From NCBI GenBank assembly GCA_964036195.1, contig OZ038459.1, positions 22,627,206-22,691,205 on the forward strand: a stretch of DNA of 64,000 bases. Reading direction: 5' to 3'. This stretch comes from Sphaerolaimus hirsutus. Lineage: Eukaryota; Nematoda; Chromadorea; Monhysterida; Sphaerolaimidae. Shown here in pieces: positions 10,948 through 22,176 of the stretch. Positions within the stretch are counted from its first letter, which is position 1, and each line of letters starts with the position of its first letter. A program made the position numbers and the translations under genes. The notes beneath the pieces are model-generated. The model did no database searches. It saw only the letters and a program-made list of their open reading frames with translations, and was not told where the DNA came from.

Positions 10948-13900
10948 TTACATTAGGGTTTGGCGCAAAATTGCATTGACCACTTGATATGGATCTGCAT
11001 TCGATGCGGGCCTTCTGTCTTCCATGTGACCCTGGAAATAATTTGTTTTGATAAATACACATTTTTATCTGGAAATAGCTGAATTCCAGTTTTGAACAGT
11101 TGTATGAAGTCACCTCAATATACCTTGTTAACACAGAAAAAAGTACCAATTGCCAAATGCTCACATGCTTCTGCGATGGCATAACTAGTAGTGAAACAAG
11201 ATCATTGGTATTGCAAATGAAATGGAGTTTCAGTATTACCGTATTTCCTCGAAATACCCCCCCCCCCCTCGAAATACCCCCCCCCCCTCAAAATCGGCAC
11301 TATGAATTTGTGGTCCGGGAAATGCATAACAGATGTTCAAAACACTTACTGTGTTACGTCAGAACATCGTTTGTACCATCTACATCCTTATATAAGGCTG
11401 TAAAAACTTATAAATGGTGGTTATTGTTGCATTTTTCACGTTTTTCTCTCAAAATTCTCACTCTGAAACAATCACCCCCTGGGGGGTATTTTGAGGAAAT
11501 ACGGTAAATACAAAGAAAAACATTTCTGCTATAACAATTTGATTTTGTTGAAAAATGTAATATTTATCACATCAAACTGCTCTAAAGTTCAACAAACCTT
11601 TAAAAAAACACTTTTAAACAACCCCCCCCAAAAAAAAAGAAGAGAAATTTACCCCCAAAAACACACCTTTCCCGCCAAAGCCACATTCCTAGGGATCCTT
11701 ATGCTAACATTCCTTGCCCCGACAGCGGCGGAAAAGACATCATAAGCGGCAGTTTCATGTCTTCCAGTCATGCGACGTTTATTGTCCTCTCCTCCATTGG
11801 GATCGTAAACAGACATGGAGTGTTCGTGGTGTGGTCGCATTTTCTCTATTGCCGCCCAGATGTGTCTGGGGGTTATTGTTTGGACTTTTTATGTTTGATT
11901 GGAGACATTTGTTAACCATTTTACAAGCTAAATTTTCGATTTCCATTTTTCACCTGTTTTTCACAAGCTATTTCTACATTTTTCACAAAATTTCACATGT
12001 CATGGATGTGAACCGCTGGCGCTAGGTGCCACTCCCAGACCCTGTAAAAAGCCCTGTAAAATGTCAAATGTCATGAAAAGTGTCAAAAGTCATGGAAAAT
12101 GCCATGCAAACTGGCAGACGTTTGCCATTTTGCAGGGCATTTTCAATGACTTTTCACACTTCGCATGACATTTGACTTTTTACAGGGCTTTCTACAGGGT
12201 CTGGGAGTGGCACCTAGCGCCAGCGGTTCACATCCATGACACGTGAAATTTTGTGAAAAATGTAGAACAATTTGAGGGGGGGTTAATTCGAGAGGGAGGG
12301 GTCTATTCAAGGGGGGGATGTATTTTTTCGTCAGAAATTTTCGTAAGGATAGTAGTAAAAAGTAGTCATTTTCGTACCCAAAACAGGTAATAAATGCGTC
12401 CAAACAGGATGTATTTGGACATAAAAACGTACCGTATTACCTCGAATTATCCCCCCCTTGAATTAACCCCCCTCGAATTAACCCCCCCTCAAAATGGGCT
12501 GGGGAAATAATAAACCCCCCCTCGAAATACCCCCCCCCCTTCGGAATGATGTACGTCATGTACGCGATGTACATGATGTATATTACTGTTAATTTGCATT
12601 GCAGCTACACATAAGAGTAGTTTGTGTAGCTATCTACGTTTTTATGTCCAAATATATGCCGTTTGGACACATTTATTACCTATTTTGGGTACGCAAATGC
12701 CTACTATTTACTACGATCCTTACGAAAATTTCTGACGAAATAATAAACCCCCCCCCTCGAATAAACCCCCCCCTCGAATTAACCCCCCTCAAATTTTGCT
12801 GGCGAAATAATAAACCCCCATGGGGGTATTTCAAGGTAATACGGTATATTGCTACACAAACAAGTCTATGCTTAGCTGCGATACAAATAAGCAGTAATAA
12901 ATACATCGTGTACATTGCATACATGATGTACATCTTTCTGGAGGTGGTATCTGGAGGGGGTATTTCGAGGGGGGGGGTTTATTATTTCCCCAGCCCATTT
13001 TGAGGGGGGGTTTATTCAAGGGGGGTTAATTCGAGGTAATACGGTATCTACGTTTGATCCAATTTTGCTGTTGTCGTTGGCTGTCGGGAGACTGTCCAAC
13101 AACATCAACTTTTTTTCCAAATGTCTATAAGTCTAAGCTATTTGAATTCTAAGCAAACACAATTCTGCAATTTGACATGTATATTCGCCTGGGTTGAATG
13201 TACAATTGACCACTCTTTCTCTTGAATTTGGAACCTTTTTACTCAATTTAAGGAACTTTTCAGTGATGTTGAGTCGTCACAAAAATCCGTGTAAACGCGG
13301 TCTTAACTTTTTATGTGAATCAACTCACTTGAGTCCATCTTCTCCCCTCATTGGCTCAGTAGAAAAATTTATGTGTGCACCGCTGCCATTCCAATCGCCC
13401 GACACTGGCTGCAGAGTGATTTTTGATGTTCGTGAATAAACGTTTCAAACTGCTCAAAAAGATTTGTAAAATGCACCCAACACTGAACACTGCATAGCAA
13501 TGACATTTTGTGCACAGAGGATGTTGGCACAAAACACAATTGCATTTCATCAAGAGTGTGCAGGGGAATAGATGAAATGTGTAGTCAATTCCACAGGTAG
13601 ATACCAAAGTGACATACCGTTCTTCTTCTAACAGAATGGCATACCTCCAATAGAATGGCACCTCCAATATAACGGCAGATTTTGGTCCCTTTTTGCACTC
13701 AAGAAAACAATAGAACGACAGCCTCCAATAGTATGGCATTTCCAAAAGAACGGCAGGTAAAAAGTTGACGAAAAAATAGAGCGGCGCTCTTCTATTAAGA
13801 GAAATACGGTAAATACAATGTGGGCAGTAGGAAGTGAGGTGAGATGATACGTTGTTTTACTTGTCACTTGATGTACCACTTTTAACTTCACTTAGCATCT

Positions 13901-15669
13901 TTCTTGTCACCTGTGGAATTGGCTCCTAGTGTAAGCACCTTTTAGCATTCACAGGAGGTCTTTTACCTAAATTCCCTCAATTCCAAAAAAGTCCCAAAAA
14001 CTCACCTTCACATCCAGGGTCACATCGATGCCAAACTCTTCAGCCACACGCCACAGTATAAATCTGCTCAGCCAAACTTGATCGGCCAGCTCCAACCCAC
14101 TGAGTGGTCCCATCTGATATTCCCACTGTCCCAGGAGGACCTCCGCATTGGTCCCGCCGTGTTTGAGTCCCGCATAGCGACAGGCGATCATGTGCGCATC
14201 TGCGCAGTCCCGCCCGAAGGAACGTCCCGCGCCCACGGAGCAGTAGTAGGGGCCCTGGGGGGTGGGGGGGGTATTTCAGTAAGTCTTTTTTGTAACCTGG
14301 GGGCACCCCCGGACCCTGTAAGCAACCCTGTAGGCTGTAAAATGTCAAATGTCAAGCAAAGTGTCAAAGTCATGCAAAATGCCCTGCAAAATGGCAGCTC
14401 GGTTGCATTTTCCATGACTTTTGACACTTTGCATGACATTTGACATTTGACATAGCTTCTTACAGGGTCTGGGATTGGCACCAGAGAGGGAATGTAAGTA
14501 TTCTAAATATTTTTATGCCGCTTTCTGATCCATGAAAACATTTCAAGTGAGTCAATTATCACACTACCGTATTCCCTCGAAATACCCCCGGGGGTTTATT
14601 TTTTCAGAGTGGGAATTTTGAGGGGGGTATTTCGAGGGGGGTATTTCGAGGAAAGACAGTATCCGGAATTATCCTGCATGTATTTACGATGGGGTCAACG
14701 ACTCAACACCTGCCAAGCCACCATGAGAAACCCCGTGTCCCACCTTAAATTGTTACAAACCCAATTTTCAAAGAAAAAAACCTCAATTGATCACCTGTGG
14801 GGGAGGGTACCCCCCAGAAGGGAACCCCAGGGGCCTTCCATCGACTCCGAGAAGCACATATTCCTGCTCAAAGCCAAACCAAGGTTTATGTGCTTTGGTT
14901 AGTTTGTCCGCCTCGGCGCACGCTCGACGGTGATTGGACGCTGTGTATTTAGAGGGTGGTTGAACTTGTCATATACTTTCTGTAAGAAATGGTACACACT
15001 TTTTGGATTTATCGGCTTTTTTAAAAGTTGATATTTACATTGTATACCGTATTTCTCCAAAATATCCTCAGGGTGTTTATTATTTCACCAGCAATGTTTG
15101 AGGGCAGTTTGATGCGGGGCTCATTTTTCATCAAAAATTTTCGCGGAGGACCGTACTCAAAGTTAGGCTATCTTACCTACCCAAAACTGAAAAAAAGATA
15201 TAGGTATTTGGACATAGGTATATAATATCTCAGGTCTGAGCAAGCTGATGAAGCCAGATCTGAGGGTATTTCTAGAGGGTTCAATTCAAGCAGGGAAATT
15301 CGATGAAGTATGGAGTAAGTAGAAACCACTAACCACGAGTTTTACAATGAGCTCCACCTGGAGATACCACATTTTTTCTATTTTGAGATTGCTCTCACAA
15401 TGGGCGAATTCTCTTACATTATAAAATATGCTAATACTCTCTGTACAATCAAACACCTATGAGACCTCTGACCTACACACCTCAAATAAACCCCTCAAAA
15501 AACCTACCAATAGGTTCCCCATTGCTGTCCAGAACCTCACACAAAGCTATGCGTCCTTTGGTTGGGAAAAATGGATCATTGGCCATGTAAACTGGTTGCA
15601 GAAGTAGATCTGAATTTCCACCAGTGGCTTGATATGTGCTGCTGCCGTCAAAATGCCACATGTCCAGGT
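10948..15669 (-). CDS. Glutamine synthetase, copy 1 (exons 3-8; exons 1-2 not found)
   Basis: Makes glutamine from glutamate, ammonia and ATP. Exons in gene order: 15508-15669, 14795-14940, 14006-14254, 13329-13408, 11667-11865, 10948-11031 (TAA). Phases join without error. Landmarks: [16 protein letters not shown] (metal-binding Glu pair), [54 protein letters not shown] and [12 protein letters not shown], all in family order. The two 5' exons that encode the leader and first ~80 residues in copy 2 were searched for in 15670-23778 and not found. They may be in the gap or lost, so the copy may be non-functional. The product ends 23 residues after EDRRP, shorter than the usual animal tail. Confidence 0.93.
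11239..11504. mobile_element. CCGTATT-family TA element in synthetase intron 7, unit 1
   Basis: TA|CCGTATTTCCTCGAAATACC ... GAGGAAATACGG|TA, 266 bp. The same insertion is at 47005-47263 in unit 2. Unit 3 has an apparently empty TA site (TTGATTACTTCAAC near 60535). Confidence 0.85.
11974..12265. repeat. 292-bp near-perfect palindrome (foldback)
   Basis: Both arms run about 145 bp, from CTACATTTTTCACAAAATTT at the left to AAATTTTGTGAAAAATGTAG at the right. They pass through GAACCGCTGGCGCTAGGTGCC, CCCAGACCCTGTAAA and a TGTCA-rich core that folds on AACTGGCAGACGTTTGCCA. The inner part is a member of the TGTCA foldback family. Here even the flanks outside the usual GGTGCC end are inverted. Confidence 0.85.
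12275..13044. mobile_element. CCGTATT-family element carrying a nested copy
   Basis: The outer element matches 6488-6914 on both sides of the inner insertion (TTGGACATAAAAACGTA then TATTGCTACACAAAC). Its right terminus is GAGGTAATACGG at 13044. The left terminus is worn down and its start is approximate. Confidence 0.7.
12432..12844. mobile_element. Inner CCGTATT-family element inserted at a TA of another copy
   Basis: CCGTATTACCTCGAATTATC ... CAAGGTAATACGG, 413 bp, opposite in orientation to its host element. The host reads ACGTAGATAGC in the intact 6488 copy. The TA is duplicated here, which shows TA as the target. Confidence 0.85.
13617..13809. mobile_element. AGAACGGCA subfamily TA element
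   Basis: CCGTTCTTCTTCTAACAGAA at the left and AAGAGAAATACGG at the right, flanked by TA. The interior is built from repeats of CCTCCAATAGAATGGCA-type sequence. A longer relative is at 40232-40659. Confidence 0.75.
14299..14482. mobile_element. TGTCA foldback element in synthetase intron 4, unit 1
   Basis: Ends GGGGGCACCCCCGGACCCTG and CAGGGTCTGGGATTGGCACC enclose inverted TGTCAAATGTCA/TGACATTTGACA arms that meet at ATGGCAGCTCGGTTGCAT. The same insertion is at 49434-49624 and, cut short, in unit 3 at 63440-63533. Confidence 0.75.
14577..14659. mobile_element. Short CCGTATT-family element, unit 1
   Basis: CCGTATTCCCTCGAAATACC ... TTCGAGGAAAGACAG, flanked by TA. Shared with unit 2 (49709-49801). 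Deleted from unit 3 together with the adjoining half of the foldback element. Confidence 0.75.
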
Positions 15670-16150
15670 CTGGGGGGGGGGTATTTAAAAATTATTTTTT
15701 AGGGGATGGGGGCTTTTGGGTGGATCACTATAAAGATTTGTGGTGTGAGCATTTCATGCAGTATTTTTGATCTCCAACGCTCAAAAATGAGAGGTTTTCG
15801 ATGTGCCCATAAAAATTTTTTTTCAAAATATTTAAAAATTAATGTTGTAATTGTAATTAATGTTGGACAAGCCACAAATTATTTTTGGATAGGAGGCGTC
15901 AACATGAAAACATCCATTTTTCGTTTGCAGGTTTCCAACAGCAAATATTTTACCTTTCACATTTTTGGCATCTAAAATTTGTCAAACTCTTTCATTTTCC
16001 GTTTCTGAATTAGTGCTATATTTAATTTCATAAAATATGACAGAAAAAGACAAGATAAGAAAAGATCATAAAACATGAGACGTCTGGATTTTTTCTTCAA
16101 AATAACGATATAAATAAATCTCTCTGAAAATCCCTGGAGAAAAATACACA

Positions 16151-16839
16151 AATACAAAATATATATAGGTACTCATATCTTTAAAATGATACATATCTCC
16201 CACGATTATTGCAATGAAAGCAGTACAGTTCAATGCACTTCCCTCAGACGTGTAAAATACCTATTTACTGGTTCACGAGTAGGAAAGTCACTGCACACAC
16301 TAGTTTATCCCATTAAAAATGGCTAAAGCCAACAAAAAGTGGACGCCATATCCAAACATGTATGCCTTTGAATGCAGAAAAGTAATATATATCATAAAAA
16401 TCTTGCCATTTTAAGATTGAGCTATCAAAAGAAGTATATCAAGGGTAATTTATACCTTTATTAATGATATAGGTAGGCTATCAACACAGCAAATTTTATC
16501 ACAAGGATACAATTTCACCAAACTTTTGCATGGCAGCGTGAGCTTTTTGTATCTTTCAAATGTGCAGCACATTCACCCAGCTCACGCTGCGGTGGGCCCT
16601 ACTAAAGGCGCCAGCGCCATGGCGCCATTTCGCCACTATGTAGGTATAATTTTAGGGGGGGGGGGGGCTGAGCCCCCCCCCTCACCGGCCTCCGTAAACA
16701 AGCAGCCCCCCCCCGCTCAAAAATCCTGGATACGTCCCTGGTTGAGTAAATACATGATGTGAAAGCTATTGTAATTATCGGAAAATGTAAGTGGAAGATG
16801 AATACCATTTCCAAATTTTTTATTATACACTAGTGACTA
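16151..16839. repeat. Unit-1-only sequence with a GGCGCC stretch and a worn hAT-like end
   Basis: No gene seen. 16609-16635 carries GGCGCCAGCGCCATGGCGCC; 16655-16680 is a G-run/C-run palindrome. ATCCTGGATACGTCCCTG near 16723-16740 resembles the terminus of a hAT-type element in inverse orientation. No matching other end or target duplication was found. Confidence 0.4.
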
Positions 16840-17940
16840 GAGTATAAAGTAAAATTTAAACAAAAATGATAAAAAATAATTTAAGTAAAATAAAATCAAT
16901 GTGTAAAAATTTTTTGATTAGAAAAAAATTATAAAAATTGAATTTAAACTTAAATCAAAATAATAAAAAATAACCAAAAAAATATTACAAAAATTCAATT
17001 TAAATATAAAAATAATTCATTTATTTGGATTTTTATGTAAATTAAATTTTCAAAAAGTAGATAAGAAAAAAATTAAAAAGATAATTTAAAATGATAAAAG
17101 CTAAAATATAATTTTAAAAACTTATTTATTTATTCTAATTTTCAAACAAAAAAAAATCAACAAATTGTTTTAAAATTTTTTAATACAATACAATTAAAAT
17201 TTAACTAAAATCAAAACCAAAATTATAAAAAATTATAAAAGTTAAATGTAAATATAAAAATAATTCATTTTTTATTTTAATGTAAATTGAATTGAAGAAA
17301 TCAAGTAGATAAGAATAAAATTAAAAAGCAAATAATTCAAAATGATAATAACTTGAATATAATTTAAAAAAATTATTTAAGTGTATTAATTTTCAACCAA
17401 AAAAATCAGCAAATTTTTTTCAATTTTCTTTAATATAATTCAATTTAAACTAAAATAAAAATAGTAGAAACTAACCAAAATAAAAAAAATATTACCAAAA
17501 TTTAATTTAAATATAAAAATAATTGATTTATTTTGATTTTAATATAAATTAAATTATAAGAATAAAGTAGATAGGTATAAAATTAAAAAGCAAATAATTT
17601 AAAATGATAAAAAGCTCAAATATAATTTAAAAAATTATTTATTCATTTTAATTTTCAAACAAAAAATCAACACATTTTTTATAAAAAAATTAAACACATT
17701 TTCAAAAAAAAAATTTTATTAAAAATATATAAATATTTTTTTTGTGTTTATTTTTTAATAAAAATATGTTAAAACAAAGAAACAAATATAAAAGCATGAG
17801 TATAACAAAAAATAATAATTTTAAAAAAATATATAAAAAGTAATAATAATGATTTTTAAATTTGAAAATTAAAAACAAAATTTAAGATAAACAAGTTTAA
17901 AAAAATTTTGCGTTCATTAAATTTAAAAAAAAAACAAAAT
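16840..17940. repeat. AT-rich satellite-like array, ~255-bp period
   Basis: Almost pure A+T for 1.1 kb. At least three tandem units start near 16998, 17250 and 17512 with ATATAAAAATAATT(C/G)ATTT. Each is followed by AAGTAGATA, AAATTAAAAAG, AAAATGATAA and TAATTTTCAA(A/C)C in the same order. No coding frame. Not present in units 2 or 3. Confidence 0.75.
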
Positions 17941-17954
17941 AAATTATTGGCTAG

Positions 17955-18520
17955 TTTCACAGGTCCCGGCCGGGGACCGGGACCCGGCAAAAAATAAAAA
18001 AATACAAAACTTAAAAATTGGCGTGTATAGGTTGTTTGCATGTTAATTAGGTGAATCATCACCAAATTAGCATGCACAAAATTTTTGCAAGACGGTTACA
18101 CCTGCCAATGCATAATTTTTTGGGCAGGTGTATAAAATGTTGCGATTCAGCTCAAATTTGGCATGCGTGTACTCCTTCGTTTAGTGAGTACGCATGCCAA
18201 ATTTTAGCTCTGGGCGGTTACCGGGGTTTTTTTTATTTATACTTTAATTTTTTTCGATCACTATATTTTTGTATAGTGATCGAAATTTTGCCGGGGTCCG
18301 GTCCCCGGCAATTTTGAAATGGCCCCGACCGGGGTCAAACGTCCCCGGTGAGGAACTTTTTTTTTCAGTAAACAAATGATTTTGGTCCCCGACCGGGGTC
18401 GTTTGGCCCCGGTACCACACAAAAATTTGTGGTACTTTTTGGGACTTTGTGGTAATTGTCCCCGGTCGGGGCCAAACGACCCCGATGAGAAAAAATATTT
18501 TTTCAGTAAGTATTTTTTGT
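17955..18520. repeat. CCCCGACCGGGG palindrome cluster
   Basis: Repeated short palindromes of C/G tracts (CCGGCCGGGGACCGGG at 17967, CCGGGGTCCGGTCCCCGG at 18292, CCCCGACCGGGGTC at 18323 and 18388, CCCCGGTCGGGG at 18460) sit in otherwise AT-rich DNA. A near-perfect hairpin TTCGATCACTATA...TATAGTGATCGAA lies at about 18253-18284. The segment 18350-18510 is itself an inverted repeat around AAATTTGTGG. Function unknown. Confidence 0.6.
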
Positions 18521-19362
18521 AATTTCACTGAAATATGCATGGTCGGGCTGAAAAGTCCCTGGACAGTGCTCGCCATTCGCGCTAGGGGTAAGCTACGGTT
18601 ATAAAATTTTAACACGTTATTATATCAGGTGTTTTGAGTTTTCACCCAAAGTTTCACCCCTCTAGCTCAACCCACTGCGTAACTGTGGGGGTTACAATTT
18701 CGGTCATTGTACTGATGTACACATGGTGCTCTATCTCAACGCTGCTTCAAGTTGTGATCATGAAACTTTGGCCAGTGTAAGCCAGTGTGTTGGCAATGTG
18801 CTGATAGTATTCAACACTTTCATCAACATCATTGCTATTAAGGTAAAGTTAATATGCAAATCAGGGTGATGTGCAAGAAACGTGTGAACTGTGATGGATG
18901 TTTTGGTGATCATCTGAGATCATGTTGTATTGCAGTGATTTTAATGTTGTTTTGAAATGTGCAGTAAATAATTATATACATTAAATTTCATTTGTGTTGT
19001 GACCAAATATTTTTGGTTGCTCAAATAATCCCCCAGCCCTGAGATTAGGGTGTCTATTCAAGGTGTTCATTTTGTATGCCTTATCTGTACATTGATTTTG
19101 AAGCTTAATAAGGTGGTCATTATGGGCTGTTTATGAGCGGTTGACGATTAAAATTACCAGGACAGCATGCAGATTCAATTTTTGTGGTCGGATTAGTGAT
19201 GTGTAAATTTCATATGCTGATTTGGTCCAGTTGAATGAAAACGCATGCAATTTCAGAACTCAATATCAATATCTCAGCTATTTCTCAGCCGATTTTCACC
19301 AATAAACACTTAAAATGATCAGAATCACCTGGAGCTTCCATACTTATGTTCTGATTATCAGC
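18521..19362. other. No recognisable feature
   Basis: About 840 bp without a coding frame, tandem repeat or inverted end that I can support. One CCCCCAGCCCTGAGA fragment near 19030 may be transposon debris. Confidence 0.5.
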
Positions 19363-19797
19363 TGCCACTACTAGACCCTGTAAAAAACCCTGAAAAGTGT
19401 CAACAACCCTGTAAAATATCATGTGTCATGTAAAATACCATGTAAAGTGTCATGTGTATTTAAATCTTATTTTATCATATCCAAATCTTATGTTTTTGTA
19501 TCCAAATCTTACTTTACACATAAGATTTGGATACAAAAACATAAGATTGGGATATGATAAAATAAGATTTGGATACACATGACACATTACAGGGTATTTT
19601 ACATAATACATGACATTTTACAGGGTCTTTGACACTTTTCAGGGTCTTTTACAGGGTATTTTACATGATACATGACATTTTACAGGGTCTTTGACACTTT
19701 TCAGGGTCTTTTACAGGGTCTTTTACATGACACATGACATTTCACAGGGTCTTTGACACTTTACAGGTTCTTTTATAGGGTCTGGGAGTGCCCCCAG
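19363..19797. mobile_element. TGTCA foldback element with ATCCAAATCTTATG core
   Basis: Starts GCCACTACTAGACCCTGTAA and ends TAGGGTCTGGGAGTGCCCCC. The centre is a hairpin of CCAAATCTTATGTTTTTG and its reverse complement around 19500-19520. The right arm contains ~100-bp direct repeats of TTACAGGGTCTTTGACACTT. Confidence 0.7.
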
Positions 19798-20076
19798 CAT
19801 GTGGTCTATGCCCTTTCTAGTTTACACACTATTATTATTCTGCATATGGCCTGCAGCAACATCTTTTGATCTCCAAATGATCGAGATTGTGATTTATGAT
19901 GATCTGTGGTGCACAGCAATAATTACTTTGAATGGCTATGTCAGTGACAGATTGTTGTTAGAATTGTTTTTCACAATGGGGTATTTATTGTGGCATAAAC
20001 TGTATTTTCCAATGGGACACATTTCTCAATTGAAAAAAGTTCACATTGATGCGATTGAGTAGTCAATGTTTGATTA
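19798..20076. other. Short unassigned stretch
   Basis: An 87-codon frame (19799-20062) has no recognisable family, no splice context and repeat on both sides. I see no support for a gene here. Confidence 0.4.
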
Positions 20077-20523
20077 CCGTATTTCCTTGAAATACCCCCC
20101 GTGGGGTGATTGTTTCATAGTGGTCCCGAGAGGGGGGGTTAAACAAGGGGGGGGGGGGTATTTCGAGGGGGGTTATTATTTTGCCAGAAATTTTTTCAAA
20201 TCCTAGTACTAAAATCGTCGTTTGTGATGTACACTGGGGTAGAAAATGCATCAATAACTGACATGTATAGACTCCTGTAGACTAATAGTAGTATGTAGAT
20301 GGTATAAACACTGTTCTAACGTGATTACAACATTGTTTCAATGTGTGTTCTGCACTACGCAGAACACAAACTGCAGTATTTGTCATGTACGTTCTCTTTA
20401 TACTCAATCTGGGAGGTATTTCAAGGGGGGGGGTGATTGTTTCATAGTGGTCTCAAGATAGGGAGGGGGGTCAAACGAGGGGGGAGGGGTATTTCGAGGG
20501 GGGGGGGGGTCGAGAAAATACAG
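20077..20523. mobile_element. CCGTATT-family element, CATAGTGGTC subfamily
   Basis: TA|CCGTATTTCCTTGAAATACC ... GAGAAAATACAG|TA, 447 bp. The interior (TTTCATAGTGGTCCCGAG, AACACTGTTCTAACGTG, CTGCAGTATTTGTCATG) is shared with 21752-22176 and with the inverted repeat next to it. Confidence 0.8.
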
Positions 20524-20779
20524 TAATCAAATGGAGCATTTGATGTTTGCATGTGTTTTACTCTGCTCCAACACATGGTTTCTGCATGGTAGTTTTACAA
20601 AGTGCAAAAAACTCCTAACTTACATGTTTCATTGTCAAAATTGAAACAGCTACTCAATTGAGCCCTCAATAAATTCCACTTTGAATACCCCCACCCCCAC
20701 TTGAAAAAGTGAACATTGAAAAACCTCCCTCTAAATAACTCCTCTATAAAGTTGGCCTTGAATGATGATGTAAAAAGCG

Positions 20780-20935
20780 CCAGACTTTTGGCACTAAGCG
20801 CCAAAAGCGCCATGGCACTTTTCAAGGCGCCAAAAGCGCCATGGCACATTTCAAGAACACGGCGCCAAGCGCCAATGGTGCCAAAGGATGTTGGCGCCAA
20901 GTGCCAATGGCGCCAGCGCCAAAAAATTTTGCTGC
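20780..20935. repeat. GGCGCC-rich cluster
   Basis: Dense (A/G)GCGCCA(A/T) hexamer-type repeats between AT-rich flanks. Open frames through it on both strands come from the low-complexity pattern, not from a gene. Confidence 0.7.
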
Positions 20936-21089
20936 TCCACAAGTGCAGCAATGCTAATGCAGTGCTATTTACTTGTGTAAGATGCAAGATTATGCCTAAT
21001 TGAGTCAAGTTTTCTTCTTTTTGTGATGTTATTTTACAGCTGAGAGTTCCGGTTGACAATGGCAAGCCATCGTGGAAAAAAGTGCTTCA

Positions 21090-21620
21090 ATTTGTATAGA
21101 TAATGTCATGTGTCACATAAAAGACTCTGTTTAGTGTCAAATGTCATGTAAAATACCCTTTAAATTAAAGTGTCATGTTTATCTAAATCCTATTTTATAG
21201 TATCCAAAACTTATGTTTTTGTATCCAAATCTTACTCTTTTACATAAGATTTGGATACAAGAACGGAGGGTTTGGATATGATAAAATGAGATTTGGATAT
21301 GATAAAATAAGATTTGCATACACATGACACTTCACAAGGTTTTTTACATGATATTTAACACTTAACATGGTTTTTACCTGACACCTGATTACGGTTGGTT
21401 GTATAAAAATTATTTGTGTACAAATTGTATAAAAATTGTATTTTATATTAATTTTCTTCTTGTTTCATTTTATTTTTTATTATTCTTCAAATTTCCATTT
21501 TATTTTTATTTTATTTTTATTTTTTCTGAGATTTTGCCAACCATGCACCTGACATTATACAGCGTCTTTTACACTTTACAGGGTCTGTTACAGGGTCTGG
21601 GACTGGCACCAGGTACATTG
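21090..21620. mobile_element. TGTCA foldback element with nested hAT-like insert
   Basis: TGTCATGT/ACATGACA arms, an ATCCAAATCTTAC hairpin core (21200-21320) and a right end TTACAGGGTCTGGGACTGGC match the 19363 element. A 156-bp element is inserted in the right arm at 21390. Confidence 0.6.
21390..21545. mobile_element. CAGGGTTGG-family hAT-like element, nested
   Basis: Ends TACGGTTGG and CCAACCATG match the CAGGGTTGG/CCAACCCTG ends of 36521 and 52857 with two changes each. Eight-bp flanks are CACCTGAT (21382) and CACCTGAC (21546). The interior is T-rich TTTTATTTTATTTT. Confidence 0.75.
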
Positions 21621-21751
21621 CATATAAACATATAATATCGACAATAAAACTTGATTGTCAACACAACGCAACACCATGCATCTGAACATCTCTCATCTGC
21701 CCATTATTTGGGAAAGTGTTGAATATCCTTGCAATTGCATGAACATGTATA

Positions 21752-22176
21752 CCGTATTTCCTCGAAATACCCCCGGGGGGTGATTGTTTCATAGTGGTCC
21801 CGAGAGGGAAGTGGGTTAAACGAGGGGGGGTTTTTCGAGGGGGGGGTTATTACTTCGCCAGAAATGTTTTCAAATCCTAGTACAAAATCATCGTTTGTGA
21901 TGCACACTGGGTAGAAAAATGCATCAATAACTGACATGTATAGACTCCTGTAGACTAATAGTAGTATGTAGAATAGATGGTATAAACACTGTTCTAACGT
22001 GATTACAACATTGTTTTAACGTTTGTTCTGCACTACGCAGTACACAAACTGCAGTATTTGTCATGTACGTTCTTTTTTACACTCAATCTGGGGGGTATTT
22101 CGAGGGGGGGGGGGTGATTGTTTCATAGTGGTCTCGAGAGGGGGGGTCAACGAGGGGGTATTTCAAGGAAATACGG
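21752..22176. mobile_element. CCGTATT-family element, CATAGTGGTC subfamily
   Basis: TA|CCGTATTTCCTCGAAATACC ... CAAGGAAATACGG|TA, 425 bp. Its right half forms part of the left arm of the inverted repeat 21978-22653. Confidence 0.8.

Larger units (their letters stand above)
1..16150. repeat. Segmental duplication unit 1 (transporter + glutamine synthetase)
   Basis: Sequence from about 156 to about 16150 matches 36260-51700 in the same order and orientation, including introns and the spacer between the genes, interrupted by unit-specific insertions. Recognisable homology stops a few hundred bases upstream of synthetase exon 3; beyond it the unit dissolves into repeats up to the gap. The left edge of the unit is outside the window. 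Confidence 0.9.

Noticed and set aside
13967-14236. Plus-strand frames over 14006-14254
   Set aside because: The minus strand gives glutamine synthetase; the plus-strand frames are its complement.
14078-14443. CRISPR-like appearance of short TGTCA repeats
   Set aside because: The repeats are inverted halves of a foldback element without unique spacers, and the genome is eukaryotic.
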